In this document: piece after piece, positions 36,380 through 46,155 of the stretch
How positions within the stretch are numbered: position 1 is the first letter of the stretch
Layout of the letters: every line of letters starts with the position of its first letter
Assembly (NCBI GenBank): GCA_963771295.1
Contig: CAVYTB010000009.1
Coordinates: 420,540-484,539 of the forward strand
Source: Acidiferrum sp963771295
GTDB lineage: Bacteria; Acidobacteriota; Terriglobia; Acidiferrales; UBA7541
Reading direction: 5' to 3'
Length of the DNA stretch: 64,000 bases
Notes under the pieces: model-generated
What the model saw: only the letters and a program-made list of their open reading frames with translations
Databases searched by the model: none
Told to the model about the DNA's origin: nothing
Translations under genes and position numbers: made by a program

Positions 36380-36395
36380 CTAGGGAAATCCCTAA
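36380..36395 (-). promoter_or_regulatory. Palindromic operator, copy 5
   Basis: CTAGGG-AAAT-CCCTAA. On the minus strand TTGTAG follows and CTAAAA lies 17 bases on. 118 bases before the sortase start. Confidence 0.85.
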
Positions 36396-36506
36396 CCAGC
36401 GAATCCGCCTGTTCCGCATTCGCTGCACTATTCAACAAACGCCGCTAACGCAATGCCGGCGATGCCGGCCTTTTCTGGACGCTCAGTGGCAAACAAGTTC
36501 CAACAC

Positions 36507-36905
36507 TCACGAGGCCGTTAATGGAGAAACATACGGAAGGTCTTTAAGCGCCGCATAAATCGCCGGAATCAGATGGGCCTTCATCCGGCCTTTCCAGACA
36601 AAGCCTCGAGCTCCCGCCTGCTGGCATGCTTTAACGAACTCCGCACCAGTATTAATGGTCAGAAATACAAACTTGGTGGTGCAGCCGGACTCGACGAGTT
36701 TGCGGACCGCGTCGATGCCATTCATAAATGGCATAGTGACGTCAACCACCACAACGTCCGGATTAAGCCGCCCGGCTTCAGATATTAGCGAAACACCATC
36801 GCTCGCCGTGCCCACCAGTTCAAAATGAGGTCGCAGCAGAGCGATTTCCGCTTCCAGAAATTCCAGATGGTCATCGGCCAGGAGTACGCGTGGGCGAATC
36901 AACAT
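36507..36905 (-). CDS. Single-domain response regulator (REC only)
   Basis: 132 residues, a receiver domain only: acidic pair in LLADDH, phospho-acceptor Asp in VVVVDVTMPFM (about 55), conserved Lys in GFVWKGRMK. Lacks the HTH of the neighbour at 37058. Closest in style to the NarL/FixJ receivers next door. May act as a phosphate sink or compete with them for the kinase. ATG at 36905 has a weak ribosome-binding site (CGAGAATC-type region). Behind operator copy 6. Confidence 0.87.
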   Translation of the reverse strand: MLIRPRVLLADDHLEFLEAEIALLRPHFELVGTASDGVSLISEAGRLNPDVVVVDVTMPFMNGIDAVRKLVESGCTTKFVFLTINTGAEFVKACQQAGARGFVWKGRMKAHLIPAIYAALKDLPYVSPLTAS

Positions 36906-37012
36906 TCGCCTCCATCCCGCAATCGCGCACGGCGGGTCCGCCAGTCGGCGTCCCGCGGTGCGGTGGTACTAAACCAGAACGGAATGTTAGGTTCTGGGAA
37001 CGTGCCTCGCCA

Positions 37013-37028
37013 CTGGGGAAATCCCTAG
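37013..37028 (-). promoter_or_regulatory. Palindromic operator, copy 6
   Basis: CTGGGG-AAAT-CCCTAG, one half-site base off consensus. On the minus strand TGGCGA follows and CTAACA lies 16 bases on. 108 bases before the REC-only protein start. Confidence 0.75.
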
Positions 37029-37057
37029 TCCTGTTAATTTTGCAATTGCAGAGACTG

Positions 37058-37759
37058 TTATCGCCCTTTGTGGGCAGCGCGCGTATGTACAGATGGCTCG
37101 GGGTCGACCGAGATAAGTCCACGCTTCAGAGCAAACAATATCAGATCTGCATTATTCTTGAGGTTGAACGCTCTCATAATGTGGTGCTTGTGGAATTCCA
37201 CCGTTTTTTCACTCAAGCCTAGCAGGCCAGCGATTTCCTTCATCGGCCGTCCCTCGGCAAACAACTGCACGATATCTCGCTGCCGTGCGGTCAATTCCGT
37301 AGCATACTGCCGCGCCCGCGCTTTCGTCGTGACCCAATCCTCCGCCCTCAGCTTGGTAGTCACATAGGCCTTTCCATGCAGTACATGATCAATCGCTTTC
37401 AATAGTTCCGACCCAGGCGTGTGCTTCAGCACGAACCCGATCGGGCCCAGTTCCAGCGCCGCCGCAGCCAGATTGGGATCTTCTTGCATCGTCAGGAAGA
37501 TGAACTTGATGTTGGGAGCTTGCTCTTTGATTCTGCGCGCAGCATCCAACCCGTTCAGGATAGGCATTGCCACGTCGACAACAATGACTTCGGGCTTAAG
37601 TCGCGCGGCCACTTCAATCAAAGCACGGCCGTCGGACACCACCCCGATGACCGGATAGGTCCGGTCCAAAAAAGCCCTCAAAGCCTCAGCGAAGATTGCA
37701 TGATCGTCGGCGATCAGGAACCTCGGACGGGACCTGTCCGTTGAAACGTTTTCCAGCAT
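37058..37759 (-). CDS. NarL/FixJ response regulator
   Basis: 233 residues. Receiver with LIADDH, phospho-acceptor in VIVVDVAMPIL and the Lys in GFVLKHTPG, then a LuxR-type HTH (ELTARQRDIVQLFAEGRPMKE, then SEKTVEFHKHHIMRAF). Closely related to the protein at 49737. It lies 176 bases after the kinase at 37936 on the same strand, its likely partner. It has no operator of its own, unlike the second regulator. Confidence 0.93.
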   Translation of the reverse strand: MLENVSTDRSRPRFLIADDHAIFAEALRAFLDRTYPVIGVVSDGRALIEVAARLKPEVIVVDVAMPILNGLDAARRIKEQAPNIKFIFLTMQEDPNLAAAALELGPIGFVLKHTPGSELLKAIDHVLHGKAYVTTKLRAEDWVTTKARARQYATELTARQRDIVQLFAEGRPMKEIAGLLGLSEKTVEFHKHHIMRAFNLKNNADLILFALKRGLISVDPEPSVHTRAAHKGR

Positions 37760-37935
37760 GTCGAACTCTTTCTGGGCGGGCCGGGGCAGCCATGCTACAC
37801 GAATTCACGTCCACAAAGTGGGCCGAGTACCGTACTCAAATACCATGCGGGGCAGCATGCTGTGACGCCCGTCACGCCAGGCAATTGTCTTGACGAGCCC
37901 TCTTTGCCAGGGTTCCGCGCAGCTGCTGGCACCTT

Positions 37936-39783
37936 CTAGGCCGTCGCATGCCGTGTTACTGGTTTGAGCGGCACCCAGGCCTCAAGTATCGTGCCCTTCC
38001 CAGGCTCGGAATGAATCTTGAACTTTCCACCCAGCAGCCGCGCGCGCTGTTCCATGCTCCGGATGCCAAGCCCTCCGTTCTGGCCGACCTCCGACATATT
38101 GAATCCGTGGCCTTCGTCCCTCACGCTGATCTCTAATCTGTGGCCTCTGATTCGCAGGTCCACCTTCGCCTCCTGTGCACCACTGTACTTCTTCAAGTTC
38201 CGAAGCCCTTCCTGAACGATTCGGAAAATACACAGGGCCGCTTCCGAATTGATTGAGCGGGGAATTTCATCGGATGAAAAGTCGACCCTGATGGCTTGCT
38301 TGCAAGTGAATTCCCGGCACAAGGCGTCGACAGCCGGAACAAGGCCGAGGCTCTCGAGCGTGGAGGAATGCAGACGATGCGAGAGGGTGTGCAGATCAGA
38401 ACCAAGCTCGCTCGTAGACCTGGCAAGCTCCTGCAATTGCTTATGAACGTGCTCTAAAGAAGCGGGCGTAGCTTCATCCACATTCTCCAAACCGAGGGCC
38501 AGTATCGCCAGCCTCTGGCTAAAGTCATCGTGGAGTTCGGATGCCACCCGGCTTCGCTCCTTCTCCTCTGCGTTGATCAGCATGCCGCTGAGCTGCATCT
38601 GCTTTTCCTTGGCCAGCGTTAATTGTTTTCGGCTGCGCTGGAGGTAAATGGTAATTAGGGAGAGAACCGCGATGATCAGGAGCGATGTGATCCAGGTCCC
38701 TTTGGTGCGCTCCCAAAGGCTGGGTTCTCGAAACATAATCACGCTTCCCAGAGGAAGGCTGGCTTCCGGGATATGCCAATGCTGGAGTTCACGCCAGTCG
38801 AACAAGTACTCACTGGGAAGCGTCTGGACCGGAAGTTCTTCAGGTTTCTTCCCGTCCAGTAGTTCCTCGACAATCTGGGCTGTCATCCTCGCTTGCTTTG
38901 CAAAGGGTAACGCGTATCCACCAACAATCCCGTGTCCCAGATACGTGTCAGACATGCCGAAATCCGGGCCATTGGAGGCTGCCGCGATCATCGGAAGGGC
39001 TTTAGCTGCATTCAGAAATCTGTTCCCGACGGAATCCTGGAAGAATGAAGTATAGAACTCGATGGAGTGCTCCGGCAGTTTCCGCAGCCGTTCCAATAAA
39101 CTGTTCATTTCCATGCCGGTCAGATAGATAATTTCCGATTTCATCTTGACTGAATCTAGCGCCTTTTTGGTCAGCGATGTCGCTACTTTGTCAAAGTCGG
39201 AACTACCCCCCACCACAAACACGTGACGTGTATCTGGAAAAAGCTGCAGAGCCACTTCAAGTGTTTTTTCTGGTTCAAGCTGAACCCAGGTTCCTGTGAA
39301 TCTGACATCGAGTCTTGGATTGCTCGCTTGATCCGCGGAACTCCCGCAAATAACGATCGGAACCCCTCGGAACAAGTCCTGAGCGTCATCTGAGAGAAAT
39401 TCGATCGCGCCCGGGCCAATCGCTACGACTGCGTCCAATTTATGTTCGCCATATTTTTTGGCAAGCCAATCTTCGGCATCGTCTCGCGAAGGCCGGCCGG
39501 GAAATGCCAGCAGATCAAGACTCTCAGAGTAAAATTCGACGTGGCGCTCACGCGTGTCCCGCACCTCGGCGACAATTTCCTGTGTAATTCCAGCAGTGAG
39601 CGAATGTGACATCCCCACGTCACTGAGAATCAGCACATTTCTCTTCAAAGGTGATTGAGCCGAGGTTGGCCGACTCCAAGTCAAGGAGACGACAGCCAGC
39701 AGTAGCAAAGCCCACCCAAACGCAAGCCCTCCTACGGAAAGCCATTTGGCTTGACCGCAGTGCGAATTATTTTCCAGAACCAT
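37936..39783 (-). CDS. Sensor histidine kinase with ABC-binding-protein-like sensor
   Basis: 615 residues from ATG 39783. Signal/TM helix, then an extracytoplasmic domain of about 300 residues that resembles the ABC_sub_bind (PF04392-like) fold: NVLILSDVGMSHSLTAG, VVAIGPGAIEF, GVPIVICGSS, HVFVVGGSSDFDKVA. A second TM lies near 364-381 (WITSLLIIAVLSLITIYLQ), then HisKA_3 with the phospho-His in ASELHDDFSQR (about 418), and HATPase_c with GGLGIRSMEQRARLLGG. A GTG at 39819 is the alternative start; no strong ribosome-binding site is seen for either. Paired with the regulator downstream. Confidence 0.9.
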   Translation of the reverse strand: MVLENNSHCGQAKWLSVGGLAFGWALLLLAVVSLTWSRPTSAQSPLKRNVLILSDVGMSHSLTAGITQEIVAEVRDTRERHVEFYSESLDLLAFPGRPSRDDAEDWLAKKYGEHKLDAVVAIGPGAIEFLSDDAQDLFRGVPIVICGSSADQASNPRLDVRFTGTWVQLEPEKTLEVALQLFPDTRHVFVVGGSSDFDKVATSLTKKALDSVKMKSEIIYLTGMEMNSLLERLRKLPEHSIEFYTSFFQDSVGNRFLNAAKALPMIAAASNGPDFGMSDTYLGHGIVGGYALPFAKQARMTAQIVEELLDGKKPEELPVQTLPSEYLFDWRELQHWHIPEASLPLGSVIMFREPSLWERTKGTWITSLLIIAVLSLITIYLQRSRKQLTLAKEKQMQLSGMLINAEEKERSRVASELHDDFSQRLAILALGLENVDEATPASLEHVHKQLQELARSTSELGSDLHTLSHRLHSSTLESLGLVPAVDALCREFTCKQAIRVDFSSDEIPRSINSEAALCIFRIVQEGLRNLKKYSGAQEAKVDLRIRGHRLEISVRDEGHGFNMSEVGQNGGLGIRSMEQRARLLGGKFKIHSEPGKGTILEAWVPLKPVTRHATA

Positions 39784-40131
39784 CTGCCTGTACCGGAGCG
39801 AGCGCAGGTTAACAGACACCTCCGACGGGAATTGGGCGTGAACGTGCGAGAATCCTGAGGGGCGGAGACAGGAGTTACACTAAGATTCTATGCACCAAAG
39901 GGCACTTCACTCAAGGAAATAAGCCGTAAAAAAGGATTTGGAAAGGAATCGCCGAGTCTGCAAACCGCGCATCACGACCTCGAACAAAAGCTCCGAAATT
40001 CTCTCTATGAGTCCCAGGACCCGCATAGCTCGGTTCCAGATAGGTCTTTCTCACTGAGGCCTGGGTTGCCGCTAGGCAAATCCCTAGGTGAAGCCAACAA
40101 GTTCGCTTTGCTAGATTCAGACGGGCATTGT
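39784..40131. other. Divergent intergenic region
   Basis: Between the kinase (minus) and SulP (plus). Contains operator copy 7 only; I see no other gene. Confidence 0.5.
40072..40087 (+). promoter_or_regulatory. Palindromic operator, copy 7
   Basis: CTAGGC-AAAT-CCCTAG. GTGAAG follows and CTAGAT lies 17 bases on. The SulP ATG is 45 bases after the operator. The longest SulP frame would translate through this site, so that start is rejected. Confidence 0.8.
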
Positions 40132-41850
40132 ATGGGGGAGAACTTGTCCACGGACCGGCAAAGGCTCGGCTACCTCCCGATCGCGGACTGGTTGTTCAGT
40201 TACCAGAAGGACTGGCTGCGGCCAGACATAATCGCGGGCATTACGACGGCCGCCGTGGTCATTCCCAAAGCCATGGCCTATGCCACGATCGCCGGACTTC
40301 CGGTCCAAGTGGGCCTCTACACCGCGTTAGTTCCCATGGCGATTTACGCCCTGATGGGCAGCTCTTGTCCCTTGAGTGTAAGCACCACCACTACCATCGC
40401 AATTTTAACCGCAGCGGAATTGGGCGAGGTCGTGCCTGGCGCCGATCCGTCAGCCCTGCTCAGGGCTTCCGTGATGTTGACACTGATGGTTGGCGGCTTC
40501 CTCATTCTTGCTTCCTTGCTGCGGCTAGGCTTCATCGCCAATTTCATTTCCGAACCGGTATTGATCGGCTTTAAGGCGGGCATCGGCATTGTCATCGTGC
40601 TGGATCAACTGCCCAAGATTCTCGGCATTCATTTCCCTCGAGGCTCCTTCTTCCACAACATCATGGCTATCGTCCGTAGCGCTCCTGAAACGTCGCTAGC
40701 AACCTTGGCTGTCGGAATAGCGATGATCCTGCTGTTGGTGGGGATTGAACGATTCCTCCCGCGCGCGCCGGCCCCGCTGATTGCCGTCGCGGCAGGGATC
40801 ATCGGTGCGCGTGTCCTCGGTCTGCAGATTCATGGAGTGGAGTTGGTCGGCCACATTCCCAAGGGTCTGCCCTCGATCACTTTCCCAGAATTCTCTCTTG
40901 CGCAGGATCTCTGGCCTGGGGCTCTAGGCATAGCGCTGATGAGTTTCACCGAGACCATTGCTGCTGGCCGGGCGTTTGCCAAAAGTGATGAGCCGCCCAT
41001 ACGCGCAAATCGAGAGTTGCTGGCAACGGGGATCGCCAATGCGGGAGGTGCGTTCCTGGGAGCAATGCCCGCTGGCGGAGGTACCACGCAGACTGCCGTG
41101 AACCGGCTCGCGGGAGCCCGCACACAGTTCGCGGAGATAATCACAGCCGCGGTTTCGTTGGCCACAATTCTTCTGCTTGCGCCGCTGCTGGCGCTCATGC
41201 CGCAAGCCACACTCGCAGCTGTAGTCATCGTCTACTCAATCGGATTGATTCGACCAGCGGAGTTCCGCGCGATTTTGCAAATCCGACGAACAGAATTTAC
41301 ATGGGCCTTAACCGCCTTAGCGGGGGTCGTGCTGTTGGGAACATTGAAAGGCATTATCGTCGCCATTGTGTTGTCACTCGTAGCGCTGGCATCTCAGGTA
41401 GCCGACCCTCCGGTTTACGTTTTGGGGCGCAAGCCCGGAACCAATGTGTTTCGTCCACGAACCAAGGAGCATCCAGAGGACGAGACTTTTCCTGGGTTGT
41501 TGCTGCTGCGGCTGGAGGGACGCGTATTCTTCGCCAATGCCGAGCATATCGAACAGAAAATACGAGTTCTGGTGAACGAAGCTCAGCCCAAGGTAGTTGC
41601 ACTCGATCTCAGCGCTGTGCCGGATCTCGAATACACAGCACTGAAAGCACTGATTGAAGGCGAGAAACGCCAACGCGAAAATGATGTGTCCACATGGCTG
41701 GTGGGACTCAACCCCGGAGTACTGCAAATGGTCCAAAGATCGTCCCTAGGTCAAGACCTCGGGCGCGAGAGGATGCAATTCAGCCTGGAGTTGGCAGTCG
41801 CGAAATATGCGGCGTTGTCCGCGAACCAGAGTGCCCAAGTGAAAGATTGA
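40132..41850 (+). CDS. SulP family anion transporter with STAS domain
   Basis: 572 residues from ATG 40132. N-terminal signature DWLRPDIIAGITTAAVVIPKA and AYATIAGLPVQVGLYTALVP (SulP TM1-3), about 10-12 TMs, then a C-terminal STAS domain from about 445 (LLLLRLEGRVFFANAEHIEQ, ALDLSAVPDLEYTALKAL). Moves sulfate, bicarbonate or other anions; not resolved by sequence. The ribosome-binding site is weak, but the frame to a TTG at 40066 runs through the operator. Confidence 0.9.
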   Translation: MGENLSTDRQRLGYLPIADWLFSYQKDWLRPDIIAGITTAAVVIPKAMAYATIAGLPVQVGLYTALVPMAIYALMGSSCPLSVSTTTTIAILTAAELGEVVPGADPSALLRASVMLTLMVGGFLILASLLRLGFIANFISEPVLIGFKAGIGIVIVLDQLPKILGIHFPRGSFFHNIMAIVRSAPETSLATLAVGIAMILLLVGIERFLPRAPAPLIAVAAGIIGARVLGLQIHGVELVGHIPKGLPSITFPEFSLAQDLWPGALGIALMSFTETIAAGRAFAKSDEPPIRANRELLATGIANAGGAFLGAMPAGGGTTQTAVNRLAGARTQFAEIITAAVSLATILLLAPLLALMPQATLAAVVIVYSIGLIRPAEFRAILQIRRTEFTWALTALAGVVLLGTLKGIIVAIVLSLVALASQVADPPVYVLGRKPGTNVFRPRTKEHPEDETFPGLLLLRLEGRVFFANAEHIEQKIRVLVNEAQPKVVALDLSAVPDLEYTALKALIEGEKRQRENDVSTWLVGLNPGVLQMVQRSSLGQDLGRERMQFSLELAVAKYAALSANQSAQVKD

Positions 41851-41876
41851 AGATTCAAAAATTATTCGCGCCACCG

Positions 41877-43292
41877 TTACCTTGCGACAAACAGCAACCA
41901 CGGCGTTCCGACCACCAGGAACACCAGCAAACAGAAAATCGTAGTCAGCAGGCCAAGCCGGTAGAGTTCACCTTGCGTTAGATAACCACTCCCCACGAAG
42001 ATGACGTTCTGGCTGCCTCCCTGCGGCGTAATTGTCGCGAAATAACTGCTCGCAAACAGCAACGCAAAAGCCATTAAGGGCGCGGGAACACCGGTCTTCA
42101 CCCCCACGCCCAGAAAGACGTCGAAGAGCGCCAATATTTGTGCTGTCTGGCTGACGAACATGTAGTGCATCAACACGTAAAGCACCACGAGTACGACGTA
42201 AGTAATGGGCCAGGCGATGCCTCCAAGTAGCGACGTCAGCCGCGCTCCGACATAGCCCATGAAGCCTAGCTCGTTCAACTGCCCGCTCAATGCAAACAAC
42301 ACCGCTAGCCAGATAAACGTGACCAGGGTGCCGCCCTGTAAGTTGATGTCGTCGAGCGTGAGGACATTCGTCGCAAGGAGCGCACCCAAGCCAGCGAATG
42401 CCACAGCAGCGAGACTCAAGTTCAGTGCGCCTGCCATCACCCATCCAGTCACCATGAAGGCGAAGGCCACCGTAACAATCCATTCGTCTCGCGTAAGAGA
42501 TCCCATCGTGCTTAGCGCTTCGCGCGCGGCCTTTGGCGCGTCAGGGGTGTCGGTCACTCCAGGCGGAAATAATTTGTAGAGGACGAGCGGAAGTAACGCG
42601 ATCATCGTCAATATCGGAATCGACGACGCAACAAGCCACGAGCCGAAGTTGATCTTCACGCCATACGGTTCTGCCAACGAAACCGCGATGGGATTGCCCG
42701 AAGTTGCGGTCAGCCACAGGGCTGACGAGACGCTAAGGCTCGCCATCCCGCAGAACATAAGGTAGCCACCCATCCGGCGGTTACCTTCGTCGTCTGGCTT
42801 GGAGCCGGAACTTTGTGCCAAAGAAAGAATGATGGGGTAGAGCACGCCACCGCGCGCCGTATTGCTCGGAAACGCAGGTGCGATCATCGCATCCGTGAAA
42901 AAAATGCTGTAACCCAATCCCAGTGTGGATCGCCCGAAGGCGCTAACCACAAAGAGGCTGATGCGTCGTCCGAGCCCCGATTTCACGACCGCGTTCGCGA
43001 CCAGAAAAGCTACTACCACGAGGAGCACGCTCTGATTGGCAAAGCCAGCGAAAGCCTTAGCGGGGTCAACCGTTCGCGTGAGCACCGCTGCTGACACCGC
43101 CAGTAGAGAGGCCGTCAAAAGCGGAAATGAATTCAAAATGACGGCGATGATCGCCGCCGCAAAGATCGCAAACAGATGCCAAGCCTCTCGCGTCAACCCC
43201 GCTGGTATTGGCCAGTACCAGATGCCGAGCGCCAGTGCCAACGGAATGGCTGGCATCAACTGTCGGCGAAACGAGGTCTTGGCTGTGCTCAT
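41877..43292 (-). CDS. DASS/SLC13 family anion transporter
   Basis: 471 residues, about 11-12 TMs. Two SNT-like motifs: PAFPSNTARGG in the first half and TITPQGGSQNVIFVGSG in the second, as in the divalent anion:sodium symporters (citrate, malate, tartrate, 2-oxoglutarate). Exact substrate unknown. Its ATG overlaps the stop of the lipoprotein gene upstream (ATGA), so they are coupled. Confidence 0.9.
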   Translation of the reverse strand: MSTAKTSFRRQLMPAIPLALALGIWYWPIPAGLTREAWHLFAIFAAAIIAVILNSFPLLTASLLAVSAAVLTRTVDPAKAFAGFANQSVLLVVVAFLVANAVVKSGLGRRISLFVVSAFGRSTLGLGYSIFFTDAMIAPAFPSNTARGGVLYPIILSLAQSSGSKPDDEGNRRMGGYLMFCGMASLSVSSALWLTATSGNPIAVSLAEPYGVKINFGSWLVASSIPILTMIALLPLVLYKLFPPGVTDTPDAPKAAREALSTMGSLTRDEWIVTVAFAFMVTGWVMAGALNLSLAAVAFAGLGALLATNVLTLDDINLQGGTLVTFIWLAVLFALSGQLNELGFMGYVGARLTSLLGGIAWPITYVVLVVLYVLMHYMFVSQTAQILALFDVFLGVGVKTGVPAPLMAFALLFASSYFATITPQGGSQNVIFVGSGYLTQGELYRLGLLTTIFCLLVFLVVGTPWLLFVAR

Positions 43293-43861
43293 TTGGATTG
43301 TTCTCCGCTAATGGCGGGGGCCGTTGAACCCAACCGAGTGCGGCCCTTAAGGTTGACGGCCCTCCCGCTCACTCCGCCGTCCTCGGACTCAACCACGTAC
43401 TCCCAATCAAAGGAATACTCGCCGGTGATACCGCCGAATCGCCCGGTTCCTCCCAGAAAAGTGCCGACCACGCGTCTTCCGGTTCCCACCCATTCACCCT
43501 TCAATTCGCTGTATACCTTATCGCCGCGCTCATCAGTCCACACACACCGGCCCTGCATTCCAGCGAGAGTGTCGGAGAAACCGATGGCCCTTGCCCGGAA
43601 CCCTACGCCTAACCCACGATCTCCTGTTAGCAGCAGCGACCCGGTTAAATCGAATGTGGACGCACGGTGATCGCTCTCCAGCTTGATTGTCTGTCGAGTA
43701 CCTGACGCGGTCCAAGTACCTTCGAAGGTGTGCCACTCACTTGCTGAAGAAATCTCAGAAGACGGAACAGTCGGTTGACTGCACCCGGCTAGGAACAGCA
43801 ACAGAGCGAGCGCTAATGATCGTTGCCCGAGCGAGACCAACGGGCCTTCCCGAGAAAGCAC
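43289..43861 (-). CDS. Envelope lipoprotein, unknown
   Basis: 190 residues. GTG start at 43861 with AAGGAG 8 bases upstream. Lipobox LLFLAGCSQP. The mature domain is beta-rich (FEGTWTASGTRQTIKLESD, GEWVGTGRRVVGTFLGGTGRF), a pattern like a lipocalin-type or allergen-like barrel, but no family is certain. Coupled to the DASS transporter and behind operator copy 8, so perhaps an accessory of the transporter. Confidence 0.78.
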   Translation of the reverse strand: MLSREGPLVSLGQRSLALALLLFLAGCSQPTVPSSEISSASEWHTFEGTWTASGTRQTIKLESDHRASTFDLTGSLLLTGDRGLGVGFRARAIGFSDTLAGMQGRCVWTDERGDKVYSELKGEWVGTGRRVVGTFLGGTGRFGGITGEYSFDWEYVVESEDGGVSGRAVNLKGRTRLGSTAPAISGEQSK

Positions 43862-43991
43862 TTGCGCGTCTCCTTAGAATCAGACTGTCCGGTGGAAAAA
43901 GCGACGACCCTGACCGGCTGAATCTCCGTGTTCAAGACCGTTAGCCAGTCTAGGTTGCACGAATTCTAAGTTTGATTGGACGTGCGCTCAA

Positions 43992-44007
43992 CTAGGGAAA
44001 ACCCTAA
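43992..44007 (-). promoter_or_regulatory. Palindromic operator, copy 8
   Basis: CTAGGG-AAAA-CCCTAA. On the minus strand TTGAGC follows and TAGAAT lies 17 bases on, the best -10 of the set. 131 bases before the lipoprotein GTG. Confidence 0.85.
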
Positions 44008-44068
44008 CCGGGTCGTTTTCGTTTCGGCAGTCGCTGCCAGCCGTAGTTAAAAGTCAATCCGCGTCAAA

Positions 44069-45943
44069 TTAGTTCATAATCCCGTTTGTTGACAGCGGCA
44101 CAGACACCTCGATCCTGGTCCCTTTCCCGGGTTCCGATTGAATCTCGAATTGCCCACCAAGCAGTCGTACACGTTCTCCCATGCTTGGTATTCCCAGGCC
44201 CACTTTATTTCTCATCTCCTTCATATCGAAACCCTTGCCTTCATCACATACGGAGAGTCGCAATCTGTTCCCGTCCTTGCGCAAACTCACCTGCGCCTGC
44301 GAAGCTCCACTATGCTTCCTTAAATTGTGAAGGCCTTCCTGGACAATACGGAATAAACACAAAGCTACGTTGGGAGGCACGACATGAGGAATACTCTGGG
44401 AAAAAAAATCAACTCGAATGTCCTGCCGGGAACTGAATTCCTTACATAAAGCGTCTACCCCTGGGGCAAGTCCCAGGCTCTCAAGGGCGGATGGATGCAG
44501 ACGATGAGATACGGTGTGTAGATCGGCACCCAGCTCGCTGGCTGAATCGAAAAGCTCGTGCAGCTGTCGCTTGGAATCCTCTGACGAGTCAGGTAGCGCC
44601 TCGGAGGCGTTTTCCAATCCCAATGCGAGCAGGGCCACGCGCTGGCTGAAATCATCGTGAAGTTCCGACGCCAATCTTCTTCGTTCCATTTCCTGTGCGT
44701 TGATCAAAAGGCCGCTTAGCTGCAACTGAGACTCTCTCGCCTGCTTCAGTTGTCTTCGACTGAACTGAAGATAGACGGTAAGGGCGGATAGACTGAGGAT
44801 AATCAACAGCCCGCTGACCCAAATCCATTTGGTGCGTTCCCATACCGAGTATTCGCGGAAAATCACGATGCTTCCGGGCGGAAGGTGACTTTCCTTGAAT
44901 CCCCACCGGCGCAGAGCTCGCCAATCGAACAGATAGACGTTCTCGTTCCCTACGATGGGAATCTCCTGCGGCCGCGCGCCGTCGAGAATCCTCAAAACCA
45001 TCCCAGCTGCAATTTTACCGTCCGCAGCCCAGCTCACCACGTCGCCCCCCACGGTTCCGTTACCGACATCGACGTCATCCATTGCAAAGACGGGTGCGTT
45101 CGCGGCACTTGCAACCATCGGAGCGGCTTGGGTTGCGTCAATGAAGTGTGTTCCCGCGGCGTCCTCCATAAGTGACGTGTGATAGACAATCGTCTCGCTT
45201 GGCAGCCGCCTCAGCTGTTCAAGGAGCGCAGGCATCGCAAGGTCCGTGAGGTATGTGAACTCAAACTGCGACCCGTACTTGCGCAAACTTTCCCTGGTGA
45301 CTTCCTCGAGGCTGCGGTCAAACGCTCCAACACCACCCACAACAACCACGTGCTTGGTGTTGGGTTGCAAGTGCAACGCCGCGATCAATGTCTTTTCTGG
45401 CTGTGCCACTCCCCAAACACCGGTAAAGTAAGGGTCCGGATTCAGCTGGTCCAGCATTTCCTTGGTACTGCCGCAAAAAACGATGGGAATATTTGGAAAT
45501 GACTTCTGATGCGTCTCGACCATGAACTTCAAAGATGCAGGTCCGACGGCAATGATTACATCCGGTTTGCGGTCTGCATATTTGCGAACGTACCATTCAC
45601 GGAAGCTGTGCTGGGAAGACTCATCCGGAAACAGGGTCGCCTCGAGATTCTCGCTGTAGAGTTCGATTTGATATGGGGAATTCGCCAGGCCAGCCGCGAT
45701 GGCCTGATCTAGAATCGCGACCCCGGGCGACGAAATAGAACCAAAATCATTGAAAATGAGGACGCGGCGGACGGACTTCGTTTGCTGCGCCGCAATCAAT
45801 TGCGGAAGCAGAAGAGCCGCGACGACCAGTAGAGCCAGGGCAAACCTTACCTCACCCGATCTCCCTCTGTGGCTATCGCCACAATGCTGCCTGCGCGGGC
45901 GGCTAAGTTCCTCCGCCAAGCAGTGCTCGCCTCGAGCCGTCAC
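44069..45943 (-). CDS. Sensor histidine kinase with ABC-binding-protein-like sensor (second)
   Basis: 624 residues, same architecture as the kinase at 37936 throughout. Sensor: RRVLIFNDFGSISSPG, IIAVGPASLKF, IPIVFCGSTKEML, HVVVVGGVGAFDRS. TM about 373-392. Phospho-His in ASELHDDFSQR (about 429), HATPase_c with VGLGIPSMGERVRLLGG. Starts at GTG 45943, preceded by GGAGG with 6-base spacing. The sensor and catalytic parts are diverged paralogues, so the two may read different ligands. Its most similar regulator partner is the protein at 49737, across the TonB receptor. Confidence 0.9.
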   Translation of the reverse strand: MTARGEHCLAEELSRPRRQHCGDSHRGRSGEVRFALALLVVAALLLPQLIAAQQTKSVRRVLIFNDFGSISSPGVAILDQAIAAGLANSPYQIELYSENLEATLFPDESSQHSFREWYVRKYADRKPDVIIAVGPASLKFMVETHQKSFPNIPIVFCGSTKEMLDQLNPDPYFTGVWGVAQPEKTLIAALHLQPNTKHVVVVGGVGAFDRSLEEVTRESLRKYGSQFEFTYLTDLAMPALLEQLRRLPSETIVYHTSLMEDAAGTHFIDATQAAPMVASAANAPVFAMDDVDVGNGTVGGDVVSWAADGKIAAGMVLRILDGARPQEIPIVGNENVYLFDWRALRRWGFKESHLPPGSIVIFREYSVWERTKWIWVSGLLIILSLSALTVYLQFSRRQLKQARESQLQLSGLLINAQEMERRRLASELHDDFSQRVALLALGLENASEALPDSSEDSKRQLHELFDSASELGADLHTVSHRLHPSALESLGLAPGVDALCKEFSSRQDIRVDFFSQSIPHVVPPNVALCLFRIVQEGLHNLRKHSGASQAQVSLRKDGNRLRLSVCDEGKGFDMKEMRNKVGLGIPSMGERVRLLGGQFEIQSEPGKGTRIEVSVPLSTNGIMN

Positions 45944-46155
45944 AAGAAACCTCCAGGGCGATCCTCAAATGGCACCACCTGAAGAACGTCATCGCTAATA
46001 TGCATCCGACGGAGCGGTTCGGTGACCAAGAATATAGCACTGGCCAGAACTTTCAGCCTAAGTTAACATTTCGCAGAGTCTAAAAAGAATATGTTCCTTG
46101 TGTAGCTGGCCCGAGTAGGTAGTCGTATGTCTTGTCGCGTCATCGCTGGACTCCG

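Noticed and set aside
41739..41750. CCCTAGG within the SulP gene as another operator
   Set aside because: Only one half-site; no partner half at the right spacing.
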